Below, one piece after another: positions 1 through 5,483 of a stretch of 50,676 bases of DNA. Below the pieces are notes generated by a model. That model did no database searches, was not told the origin of the DNA, and saw nothing but the letters and a program-made list of their open reading frames with translations. The position numbers and the translations under genes are program-made. Position 1 is the stretch's first letter. The number at the start of each line of letters is the position of its first letter. Source of the DNA: Stenotrophomonas beteli (lineage in GTDB: Bacteria; Pseudomonadota; Gammaproteobacteria; Xanthomonadales; Xanthomonadaceae); contig NZ_LLXV01000047.1 in the NCBI RefSeq assembly GCF_001431665.1, positions 1-50,676 on the forward strand, written 5' to 3'.

Positions 1-508
1 CCTGCCCCTGCCCCTGCCCCTTGCCCTGGCCTGCGGCGTCGCCGAGCAGGTCCACGCCAGCGGCGTTGGACGAATCCGAGCGTAGCGAGGATAGATCTTC
101 TCCCTTCCCTTCCTCTCCACTCCCCTCCACTCCATTCCCTTCCGGGGGGGGGGACTCGTCGAGCGCTCGGCGAGCATCATCCGAGAACGGTGGATGTTTG
201 AACGTTGGACGGTCAATTTTCTGGTGCTTGCGCCAGCCAGTGACGTGCAGATATTCCTTGTCACCGCTGGTATAGAAGGCGATCAGCGAATTCGACGACA
301 GTTCGTCGAGCATTCGCTGCACATCCGACGAGCCAATGTCGTCGCCGGGGAAGATTTCGGCCTTCACGGTCTTGGCGCTGGCCACATGGTTACCGGCGTC
401 GTCGCAGAAATTCCACAGGCCGATGAAGAGCAGCCGAGCCATCGGCGAGCATTCCATCACCTGCTCGCTGGACCAGAACTCGGGCTTGATAGAACGGATC
501 CTGGCCAT
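1..508 (-). CDS. Phage replication protein, N-terminal part (runs off the left edge)
   Basis: This reading frame is open from an ATG at 508 to the window edge, about 169 codons, so the C-terminus is missing. The N-terminus (MARIRSIKPEFW, then LLFIGLWNFCDDAGNH and VTGWRKHQKID) matches the start of phage replication proteins of the DnaT/O-like type found in many Gammaproteobacterial prophages; this is family recognition, not a search. After about residue 115 it becomes a low-complexity linker rich in Gly, Glu, Ser and Gln, encoded by a C10 run and a purine-rich tract. Its ATG overlaps the stop of the preceding tiny ORF by one base, so it is the third gene of a leftward cII-like operon and is probably translationally coupled. 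Confidence 0.75.
   Translation of the reverse strand, partial: MARIRSIKPEFWSSEQVMECSPMARLLFIGLWNFCDDAGNHVASAKTVKAEIFPGDDIGSSDVQRMLDELSSNSLIAFYTSGDKEYLHVTGWRKHQKIDRPTFKHPPFSDDARRALDESPPPEGNGVEGSGEEGKGEDLSSLRSDSSNAAGVDLLGDAAGQGKGQGQGQ
88..153. repeat. Polypyrimidine/polypurine tract with a G10 homopolymer
   Basis: On the plus strand this is an almost pure pyrimidine stretch of CCTT and CCACT units followed by ten consecutive G residues at 144-153. It lies inside the minus-strand replication gene, where the G10 reads as C10 and the frame stays open with exactly ten. A gain or loss of one base would shift the frame of the C-terminal part. Confidence 0.85.
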
Positions 509-591
509 CAGGCACCCCGCAGCAGTTGCAGGCAGCCGGCGATGAACCACAGGGACCGCACGGCCAGCATGGCCTTCTCGGTAGCGTTCAT
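508..591 (-). CDS. Tiny phage ORF between the cII-like and replication genes (27 aa)
   Basis: The ATG overlaps the TGA of the upstream cII-like gene (ATGA) and its own TGA overlaps the ATG of the replication gene (TGATG). The predicted 27-residue product (starts MNATEKAMLAVRSLWF) has a short amphipathic or hydrophobic middle and no recognisable domain. The main evidence for a real gene is this double overlap, which would couple translation of all three genes. Its role is unknown; it may serve mainly to pass ribosomes on. Confidence 0.5.
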   Translation of the reverse strand: MNATEKAMLAVRSLWFIAGCLQLLRGA

Positions 592-953
592 GGCCACTTC
601 GCTCCCAGGCTCTTGGCCAGCGGCTCCATCAGCGCGGCCAGCTTCGCGAACTGGGCCAGCGCCTCGGCGTGCTGCGCTTCGGGGGAGATCAGGTAGCGCT
701 CGATCAGGTAGTGGATCGGCGTGACATCCTTGGTCTCGGCGATGTAGCGCTCCAGGTCGTCGATCGACAGGCCGCGCGGCTTACCACCGCTGTCGCAGCC
801 GGCCAGCTTCTCGCTCAGCTTCGACGGGGCCATGTCGAGCCGACCGGCAATCGCCGTCACACCCGCGCCGGCGTACACCTGGGCCGCGATGTGCTCACGC
901 AACGACCTGTTGCGCGCGATGCCGTCATCGTAGGTAATTGTTAGGCTTTTCAT
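588..953 (-). CDS. Phage CII-like regulatory protein
   Basis: This 121-residue protein (starts MKSLTITYDDGIARNRSLREHIAA) resembles the phage regulatory CII (CP76) family. A predicted helix-turn-helix spans roughly residues 24-50 (AAQVYAGAGVTAIAGRLDM then SKLSEKL), and the C-terminal half is helical. In that family the protein is a DNA-binding regulator of the early phage operon or of the lysogeny decision. It is the first gene of the leftward set, downstream of cro, and overlaps the next ORF by four bases. The family assignment rests on motif and position only. Confidence 0.6.
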   Translation of the reverse strand: MKSLTITYDDGIARNRSLREHIAAQVYAGAGVTAIAGRLDMAPSKLSEKLAGCDSGGKPRGLSIDDLERYIAETKDVTPIHYLIERYLISPEAQHAEALAQFAKLAALMEPLAKSLGAKWP

Positions 954-1054
954 GCAGTTATCCCGTGGGTGGGAATGCTGGGGTCAACGTGTTCCCCTGC
1001 GTTCCCCTGACTGGTTCTGAAAATGGCCGCATCCCCAAATCGGAGTGCAGCCCT

Positions 1055-1255
1055 GTGGCGAAAACGAATCAGCTGGCCGGAGCCAACGTCCTGACGCTCA
1101 TGCGGATGGGTGGGAAGTGGTTCGTGCTGAAGCGGGTCGGCGAGCGGGTCGACGTACGGCCAGTCGGCCAGGTGGTGCGGTCGCGCCAGCGCCGGAAGGT
1201 GCCCGGGGTGGTGATCCCCTTCCCTGCCCGGCTGGTGTCCGGGGCCGACCATTGA
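1055..1255 (+). CDS. Small basic phage protein of unknown function (66 aa)
   Basis: A GTG start preceded by GGAG about ten bases upstream opens a 66-codon frame (MAKTNQLAGANVLTLMRMGG by convention). The product is basic and rich in Val and Arg, with no cysteine pairs or membrane segment and no domain I recognise. It is on the plus strand between the leftward cro-like and cII-like genes, so it would need its own promoter in the 954-1054 gap. Composition is protein-like and the opposite frame is not, but the gene is not certain. Confidence 0.45.
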   Translation: MAKTNQLAGANVLTLMRMGGKWFVLKRVGERVDVRPVGQVVRSRQRRKVPGVVIPFPARLVSGADH

Positions 1256-1318
1256 AGCCTTCCCCAACCTGTGTACGGTCGGCCTGCAACACCCACCGAA
1301 CCCACACAGGACTTACCA

Positions 1319-1534
1319 ATGCGAGAAGCCCAATCGACCCGCGCCGTAGAGCGCGCCCAGCGGGAACGCCAAGAGCTGCAGCAGCAACTGGCCGAGATCG
1401 AACAGATGTTCACTGGCGCCCCCACGCAGCCACAGCTGCTGGAGGAACTTCGCCGGGTTGCCAAGAACGGATCGCCGGCAGAGGCGAAGCAACTGCTCGC
1501 AACAGTGCAGCGCGTGCTTGCGCCCCTGCAGTAG
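1319..1534 (+). CDS. Small helical phage protein of unknown function (71 aa)
   Basis: The frame starts at ATG 1319 with an AGGA-like sequence just upstream. The product (MREAQSTRAVERAQRERQEL) is charged and Gln/Glu/Arg-rich, with a heptad-like N-terminal half suggesting a short coiled coil up to about residue 30. It faces the convergent cro-like gene 17 bases downstream. No known family is recognised. Confidence 0.55.
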   Translation: MREAQSTRAVERAQRERQELQQQLAEIEQMFTGAPTQPQLLEELRRVAKNGSPAEAKQLLATVQRVLAPLQ

Positions 1535-1551
1535 CGCGGCAGGCGTACATG

Positions 1552-1785
1552 TCAGGCGGCGGCCTCGGCTTCCGGGGTCTGCCAGAGATCGGGGCGGAGG
1601 GAGTGGCGCTTCACCTCTCCCCCCGTCGCCTTCTCGATCTCCACGACCCTTTCGGCCGGGATCGTTGCGCCCTTCTCCCATTGGGAGACGAGGCCCTGCG
1701 TAGCCGGTGATCCCGATGCCGTCAGCAGATCGGCGAACGCCGACTGCGACAGCCCCTTTTCTTTGCGGTAGGTGGCGATGTCCAT
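1552..1785 (-). CDS. cro: Cro-like repressor, YdaS-type HTH
   Basis: The product (MDIATYRKEKGLSQSAFADL, 77 aa from ATG 1785) has an N-terminal helix-turn-helix with VSQWEKG in the recognition region and a tail motif, IEKATGGEVKRHSLRPDLW, characteristic of YdaS/Cro-type phage regulators. It is transcribed away from the S24 repressor gene, with three operators between them, which is the cro/cI arrangement. A start three codons earlier (1794) is possible in frame but would overlap the predicted -10 box, so 1785 is preferred and the mRNA would be leaderless or nearly so. Confidence 0.8.
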   Translation of the reverse strand: MDIATYRKEKGLSQSAFADLLTASGSPATQGLVSQWEKGATIPAERVVEIEKATGGEVKRHSLRPDLWQTPEAEAAA

Positions 1786-1793
1786 GGGCGGCA

Positions 1794-1822
1794 TTATTAG
1801 CGCCCCTGATGTGAAAGATCAA
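1794..1822 (-). promoter_or_regulatory. Predicted cro promoter
   Basis: On the minus strand TTGATC (1822-1817) is followed after 17 bases by TAATAA (1799-1794). The -10 box lies inside operator O1 and the -35 box touches O2, so repressor binding would block RNA polymerase. A start site 6-8 bases downstream would fall at or next to the ATG at 1785. Confidence 0.6.
1796..1810. promoter_or_regulatory. Phage operator O1
   Basis: ATTAGCGCCCCTGAT is one of five 15-bp copies in the element with near-palindromic ends (ATTAG and CTAAT in the best copy). It covers the predicted cro -10 box. Confidence 0.75.
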
Positions 1823-1835
1823 TAGCGCCCCTCAT
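1821..1835. promoter_or_regulatory. Phage operator O2
   Basis: AATAGCGCCCCTCAT is centred 25 bp from O1, the same spacing as O4-O5. It adjoins the predicted cro -35 box. Confidence 0.72.
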
Positions 1836-1855
1836 GGCTTCCTGAACCCGCTCCA

Positions 1856-1870
1856 ATTAGCGTTCCTGAT
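1856..1870. promoter_or_regulatory. Phage operator O3, abutting the repressor start codon
   Basis: ATTAGCGTTCCTGAT differs from O1 by two central bases. It ends one base before the repressor ATG, so its occupation should repress the repressor's own transcription. Confidence 0.68.
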
Positions 1871-2596
1871 ATGGAAAACAGTCGTAAGTCGAAGCCCACC
1901 CCGGCGGATGTCGCCGCTGCCGCGAAGCTCAAACTGGAGTGGCAGGCGCGTGCACGGTCCCTGGGGTTGACCCAGGACCAGGTCGCTGACGAACTGGGCA
2001 TCACACAGGGAGCCGTGAGCCAATACCTCAACGGCAAAATCCCGATGAACTATCGGACGCTGCTGGTGTTCTGCCGCTTGCTGGGTATCAACGACACCGA
2101 TGTGCGTCGCGACCTACCAGAGCAGCAGCTCCTCGGACCCACGACGGACAGCGGCGACTGGGCGGACATTAAAGGCTATGCCCAGGCGATGGGCCTTGGT
2201 GGCGGCCCAGAAGCTCAGGAGTACGCAGAAACGCACCGACTGAAGTTCCGCGCCGAGTCGCTGGCGAGGAAGCGGCTGCGCCCGGACGCACTGGCCGTAA
2301 TGTACGGCCGCGGCGACAGCATGGAACCGCGCATCCACAGCGGTGATGCCGTTCTTTTCGACACGACAGATACCCGCCCACGCGACGGTCATCTGTACGT
2401 GATCATGGTTGACGGAGGCGGCGCGGCCAAGGAATACCAGGTGAAGCGCTGCGAAGTGATCGACGACCTGGTGTTCTTCAAGGCCGACAATCCGCGAGGC
2501 GACCACAACTGGCGCAAGCCGAAGCGCATGGACAGCCCTCGACACCCGATTCATATTATCGGCCGGGTAAGGTGGATAGGGAGCTGGGAAGAATGA
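1871..2596 (+). CDS. cI: CI-like phage repressor, HTH plus S24 peptidase domain
   Basis: This 241-residue protein has an N-terminal helix-turn-helix (about residues 34-57, LTQDQVADELGITQGAVSQY) and a C-terminal LexA/CI S24 domain. The catalytic dyad can be seen as Ser150 in GRGDSMEPRI and Lys187 in GAAKEYQVKR. It would maintain lysogeny by binding the operators at 1796-1870 and 3411-3450 and respond to RecA-induced self-cleavage; I see no obvious Ala-Gly cleavage site in the linker, so inducibility is uncertain. The ATG follows operator O3 directly with no Shine-Dalgarno sequence, as in lambda cI. Its stop overlaps the start of the next gene. Confidence 0.88.
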   Translation: MENSRKSKPTPADVAAAAKLKLEWQARARSLGLTQDQVADELGITQGAVSQYLNGKIPMNYRTLLVFCRLLGINDTDVRRDLPEQQLLGPTTDSGDWADIKGYAQAMGLGGGPEAQEYAETHRLKFRAESLARKRLRPDALAVMYGRGDSMEPRIHSGDAVLFDTTDTRPRDGHLYVIMVDGGGAAKEYQVKRCEVIDDLVFFKADNPRGDHNWRKPKRMDSPRHPIHIIGRVRWIGSWEE

Positions 2597-3024
2597 AGAC
2601 CTGCGTTCTTGCACTGGCCTTGATGACAGTGTTCCCATTCTCCGCAAATGCACTGTCTGTCGAAAACTACCGGAAGGTGAAAGCTCAGTCTGAGTCTTCG
2701 GATGAGATGGAGTCTAAGGTTGCACGCCTTATTCTCACCGGGTACTTCCAAGGTGTTGAGGAGGTTTTGTTTGGCCAGCGCAGTTATTCTGCCGATCCAA
2801 TCAAGGTGACGGGCGATCTGCATGCCTGCGTCCCCTCCTCCGTGACAATCGATGCAGCTCTTCTTCGTACCGCCCTAGATCAAGAGATCGGACGGCACGC
2901 GAAGATCTATGAGGATGTACCCGACTGGGAGCAAACCTACGCAGCGAATTTCGCAATGCTCGGAATCGCGCGCATGTTCCCATGCGACCAGGGCAAACGC
3001 CCGAGCTGGCAAAAGCAATCATGA
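2593..3024 (+). CDS. Secreted Rap1a/Tai-like small protein in the immunity region
   Basis: The start at 2593 overlaps the repressor stop (ATGA) and gives a clear signal peptide (MKTCVLALALMTVFPFSANA). The mature part has a YFQGVEEV segment, HACVPSSVT and a C-terminal IARMFPC, a Tyr-Gly and paired-Cys pattern resembling the Rap1a/Tai domain of periplasmic immunity proteins; this is a weak motif match. It would be exported, with the two late cysteines possibly disulfide-bonded. Co-expression with the repressor means it would be made in the lysogen. Codon use and GC are lower than in the flanking genes, suggesting an acquired gene. Possible roles are superinfection exclusion or host-surface change. 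Confidence 0.6.
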   Translation: MKTCVLALALMTVFPFSANALSVENYRKVKAQSESSDEMESKVARLILTGYFQGVEEVLFGQRSYSADPIKVTGDLHACVPSSVTIDAALLRTALDQEIGRHAKIYEDVPDWEQTYAANFAMLGIARMFPCDQGKRPSWQKQS

Positions 3025-3377
3025 AAATGGCATTTCCCATCGTGTTGGGAATCCTAAGCACGGGCTGTCTCTTAGCGGCTCTGCACATGGTTCTGGCCTG
3101 TCACTTCTCAGCGAGTTGGTTGCATGCTTTGAACATGCTGCCCAACGACTACAAGCGTTCAAAACGTCGTGAGTATCTGGCCTACGTTTACTTTTTTGCG
3201 GCAGCCATCGGCTTTGGCGTGATGGCCTATAGCGGTGTTAAAGCCGCGCTCTGGTGGGCACCGGATGATTACAAATCTGTCAGAGACGCAGCTGCCGCTG
3301 GGGTTGCGCTTTGGCTCTCGTTCCACCTCCCCCTGATCTTGATGGGTCACGCAGGCTACAAGGCTGAAAAGCTCTGA
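3021..3377 (+). CDS. Small inner-membrane protein co-expressed with the repressor
   Basis: This 118-residue protein starts at ATG 3021, overlapping the preceding stop (ATGA). Three hydrophobic segments can be seen at about residues 4-28, 52-73 and 87-108, separated by a basic loop (YKRSKRREY). No family is recognised. It is the last gene of the repressor transcript and, like the gene before it, has lower GC than the rest of the element. The position is typical of lysogenic conversion or superinfection exclusion genes, which is inference from context only. Confidence 0.65.
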   Translation: MKMAFPIVLGILSTGCLLAALHMVLACHFSASWLHALNMLPNDYKRSKRREYLAYVYFFAAAIGFGVMAYSGVKAALWWAPDDYKSVRDAAAAGVALWLSFHLPLILMGHAGYKAEKL

Positions 3378-3410
3378 CGCGCGAAGCTAGGCGCGCCAGC
3401 ACGTACAAAT

Positions 3411-3425
3411 ATAAGCGCCCCTATT
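3411..3425. promoter_or_regulatory. Phage operator O4
   Basis: ATAAGCGCCCCTATT overlaps the first bases of the predicted rightward -35 box, mirroring O2 at the cro promoter. Confidence 0.7.
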
Positions 3426-3452
3426 GACATGGAGAATTAGCGCCCCTAATCT
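3424..3452 (+). promoter_or_regulatory. Predicted rightward early promoter
   Basis: A consensus TTGACA (3424-3429) is followed after 17 bases by TAATCT (3447-3452). O4 overlaps the -35 box and O5 covers the spacer and most of the -10 box. It would drive the long operon from 3493 to the integrase. Confidence 0.65.
3436..3450. promoter_or_regulatory. Phage operator O5
   Basis: ATTAGCGCCCCTAAT is the most symmetrical copy (ATTAG and CTAAT arms). It is centred 25 bp from O4 and covers most of the predicted -10 box. Confidence 0.75.
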
Positions 3453-3454
3453 CA

Positions 3455-3486
3455 CCCCGTCGGCCCACCCGGGCCATATGACGGGG
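3455..3486 (+). promoter_or_regulatory. Stem-loop in the 5' leader of the rightward operon
   Basis: CCCCGTC (3455-3461) pairs with GACGGGG (3480-3486), and inside it GGCCC pairs with GGGCC. The GGGG of the right arm is the best Shine-Dalgarno candidate for the ATG at 3493, so the hairpin could hide it. Confidence 0.5.
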
Positions 3487-3492
3487 TTCACC

Positions 3493-3843
3493 ATGGCACT
3501 GCAGCCATACAGCGACCGGGCACGTAGCGCCCAGCGCAACTGGGACAACCAGGAAGATCCGCGTTTCGACCAAGAACACCGCGCCGAGCAGGCCGCGGAC
3601 CTGGTCAAGGCCTATCGCACCGACCCGGCCAAGCTCCGGGCGGCCGAGGAACAGACGGCCGGCACCTTCAGCGGTACCCACTACACCGAGGTGTCGCTGG
3701 CGCTGTACCGGCTGCACCACACGGACCCGGCCGACCTGATGGATTCGGGCGTGCTGGAGGACCTGTACCGGCTGGCCCGCGACGAGGCCGCCGCGATCGA
3801 CGCGCAGCTGCTGGAAATGGCGCAGCAGCAGGTGGCGGCATGA
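3493..3843 (+). CDS. Hypothetical phage early protein (116 aa)
   Basis: First gene of the rightward early operon. The product (MALQPYSDRARSAQRNWDNQ) is hydrophilic, acidic and Ala/Asp/Glu/Gln-rich, probably all-helical, with no cysteines or membrane segment and no domain I recognise. An in-frame ATG at 3478 is an alternative start, but 3493 is better placed relative to the GGGG at 3483-3486. Its stop overlaps the next start by four bases. Early, repressor-controlled expression is inferred from the O4/O5 promoter just upstream. Confidence 0.72.
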   Translation: MALQPYSDRARSAQRNWDNQEDPRFDQEHRAEQAADLVKAYRTDPAKLRAAEEQTAGTFSGTHYTEVSLALYRLHHTDPADLMDSGVLEDLYRLARDEAAAIDAQLLEMAQQQVAA

Positions 3844-4169
3844 GCGGCTACGAGATCAAGGTGTCGATCACCCCGCTTTGCCCCTGCTGCGGCAAGGAAA
3901 GCCAGTCGAGCGGCTTTGTGGCCGAGAGCCGCGCACCGCAGGGCGTGTTTGATCGCGACAACCCATACGGACGCACAGACCAGCGTGTGTTCATCTCCCC
4001 CTGCACTGACTGCTTCGCACCACGCGTTGCATTGAATGCGGCGGCTGATGCTCTGCAGCATGCACGCGATTGGATTGAAGAAGCTGGTGATCGCAAGCAA
4101 ATCCCCAATGGCGGGACGCTTGCGCGCATTGATTCAGCGCTGGCCCACGCCAAAGGCGGTGCCCGATGA
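3840..4169 (+). CDS. Small phage protein with paired CxxC motifs (109 aa)
   Basis: Two cysteine pairs (CPCCGKE near residue 14 and SPCTDCF near residue 55) suggest a zinc ribbon, followed by a helical C-terminal half. Small zinc-ribbon proteins such as the Lar restriction-alleviation family occur in similar operons, but the rest of this sequence does not clearly match Lar. It overlaps both neighbours by ATGA junctions. Confidence 0.68.
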   Translation: MSGYEIKVSITPLCPCCGKESQSSGFVAESRAPQGVFDRDNPYGRTDQRVFISPCTDCFAPRVALNAAADALQHARDWIEEAGDRKQIPNGGTLARIDSALAHAKGGAR

Positions 4170-4282
4170 CCGCCGCCGAACGCGAGCATCGGCACCACGT
4201 GGTCGCCACTGTCGTCACGAATGCCCTGGCGTTCTGCCTGGGCGTGCTGGCCGCTGTGCTGGCGCAGGCGGTGCTGTCGTGA
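4166..4282 (+). CDS. Single-pass phage membrane micropeptide (38 aa)
   Basis: Start MTAAEREHRHHVVATVVTNA, then an uninterrupted hydrophobic stretch to the C-terminus, giving one predicted transmembrane helix after a charged, His-rich N-terminus. The ATG overlaps the stop upstream and the stop overlaps a GTG start downstream, so it sits in a chain of coupled genes. Function unknown; a membrane-acting early protein is possible. Confidence 0.55.
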   Translation: MTAAEREHRHHVVATVVTNALAFCLGVLAAVLAQAVLS

Positions 4283-4569
4283 GCCGGGCCATTGATGTGC
4301 AGCAGATGCTGCAGAACGAGATCGAGCTGGCCCATTGCAAAGGTCCGCGCGCCGGTGACGCCCGCGCGAGGCGCTTGCAGCAGATCGCCATCTTGTTCCG
4401 CGAACTGCGCGCCGCCGCCCACGCCTCGCTGGCCGCCCGGGACTTGGCCGACCAGCTGGCCGCCGACGACCGCCTGCGCGCCGCTCTGGCCGCGTGCGAA
4501 CCCACCGACACCGATCACAACCGCGAGGCCGTGGACGGCCTGTGCGTGGAGGAAAACGACGATGAGTGA
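4279..4569 (+). CDS. Hypothetical helical phage protein (96 aa)
   Basis: The GTG start overlaps the preceding TGA (GTGA). The product (MSRAIDVQQMLQNEIELAHC) is Ala/Arg/Leu-rich and predicted helical up to about residue 75, with an acidic tail ending EENDDE. No family recognised. Its last eight bases overlap the next ORF. The upstream in-frame extension seen in translation runs through two other genes and is discounted. Confidence 0.58.
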   Translation: MSRAIDVQQMLQNEIELAHCKGPRAGDARARRLQQIAILFRELRAAAHASLAARDLADQLAADDRLRAALAACEPTDTDHNREAVDGLCVEENDDE

Positions 4570-4717
4570 CTGCCTGATCAATGTCCGCCTTTTCTCCTGG
4601 CACCTGCAGTGGAAGCGTGGCGCGTGGCATCCGGTTGTATCCAGCAATCCCTACCACCGTGCGAACGGTTGGCCGGATGGGTACTTCTCCGTCTACGAGT
4701 TCCCGGGGGTGCGCTGA
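4562..4717 (+). CDS. Small aromatic-rich phage protein (51 aa)
   Basis: Product MSDCLINVRLFSWHLQWKRG and onward, with five Trp and several Tyr/Phe/His in 51 residues. The stop overlaps the next ATG by one base (TGATG). No domain is recognised. Operon position and codon phase support a real gene; the role is unknown. Confidence 0.55.
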   Translation: MSDCLINVRLFSWHLQWKRGAWHPVVSSNPYHRANGWPDGYFSVYEFPGVR

Positions 4718-4836
4718 TGCGCCTCCTGACTTTCTTTGGCTGCAGCAACTGGCGCGACGTCGCCGCCTGCCTCGCCTGCTACGCCATCACCGCCGCGCTC
4801 GCAGCCGCCATGTGCTGGCCGCTGGCCTGGTCCTGA
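4717..4836 (+). CDS. Second phage membrane micropeptide (39 aa)
   Basis: MRLLTFFGCSNWRDVAACLA and a hydrophobic C-terminal half form one predicted transmembrane helix with four cysteines. Start coupled to the preceding stop by TGATG. It resembles the micropeptide at 4166-4282 only in general character. Function unknown. Confidence 0.5.
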   Translation: MRLLTFFGCSNWRDVAACLACYAITAALAAAMCWPLAWS

Positions 4837-4877
4837 CTTCCCGCCGGCGCGGCCGGCTCCTACGAGAGGCACCACCG

Positions 4878-5396
4878 ATGTTCCAACTCGATCAACACGA
4901 TGCGGTGTTCTCGCATCTGAACCTGCGGAAGGAAAAGCACGGCGACGAAGACGCGGCCGCTGCTGACCTGAAGTTCTCGCTGAACGCTCCGAACACGATC
5001 CTCAACACCATCGACCCGGCCATCCTGCCGGCGTTCTGGAAGAAGGCCGACAAGGGCCAGCAGCAGAACCTGCCGATGGAGGGCAGCACCGACCTGGTGG
5101 CGCTGAACCTGCCCCTGCTGGGCGAGCAGGACATCACCGGGAAGTTCGAAGGCTACGAGCTGTCGATCGGCTCCCTGATGGACCACATCGAGGCGGTGTT
5201 CTTCGCCGACGCCAAGGTGAAAAAGATCACCTGGAAGCCGCTCGAAGGCGGCAGCGTGGCCATGGGCTTCACCGTCTCGGTGCTGCTGGACGAGGACGAA
5301 GACGCCGAGCTGATCTCTGCATGGCGCCGCGGTGAGGTGCGTCTGACCCTCACGCCGCCGAGCGCCGCCCCGCAGCAGGCCGACCTGGCCGCGTAA
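4878..5396 (+). CDS. Phage protein upstream of the recombination genes, possible ssDNA-binding partner
   Basis: A 172-residue acidic protein (MFQLDQHDAVFSHLNLRKEK) with mixed alpha/beta composition, starting 8 bases after an AGAGG ribosome site. The sequence (TDLVALNLPLLGEQDITGKF) does not match a family I can name. It lies directly before a Sak4-like ATPase and an exonuclease, where phages often encode a single-strand DNA-binding or recombination accessory protein, so that role is inferred from position only. Confidence 0.7.
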   Translation: MFQLDQHDAVFSHLNLRKEKHGDEDAAAADLKFSLNAPNTILNTIDPAILPAFWKKADKGQQQNLPMEGSTDLVALNLPLLGEQDITGKFEGYELSIGSLMDHIEAVFFADAKVKKITWKPLEGGSVAMGFTVSVLLDEDEDAELISAWRRGEVRLTLTPPSAAPQQADLAA

Positions 5397-5483
5397 CGAA
5401 TTCCCCCGCCCTCACGGGCCCCGCGCCGGCCGGGATTCCACGACGCCGGCATTCCCTTCATCACGCCAACGGGAGTTCTAACC

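Noticed and set aside
21..275. Plus-strand 84-codon ORF at the left edge
   Set aside because: It is antisense to the open replication-gene frame, with Ser/Pro low complexity from the polypyrimidine tract.
985..1010. Two GTTCCCCTG copies resembling the operator core
   Set aside because: They lack the ATTAG/CTAAT arms and the 25-bp spacing shared by the five good sites.
950..1267. Minus-strand ORF between the cII-like and cro-like genes
   Set aside because: The translation is His/Pro/Arg-rich noise, while the plus strand in this region has more protein-like frames.
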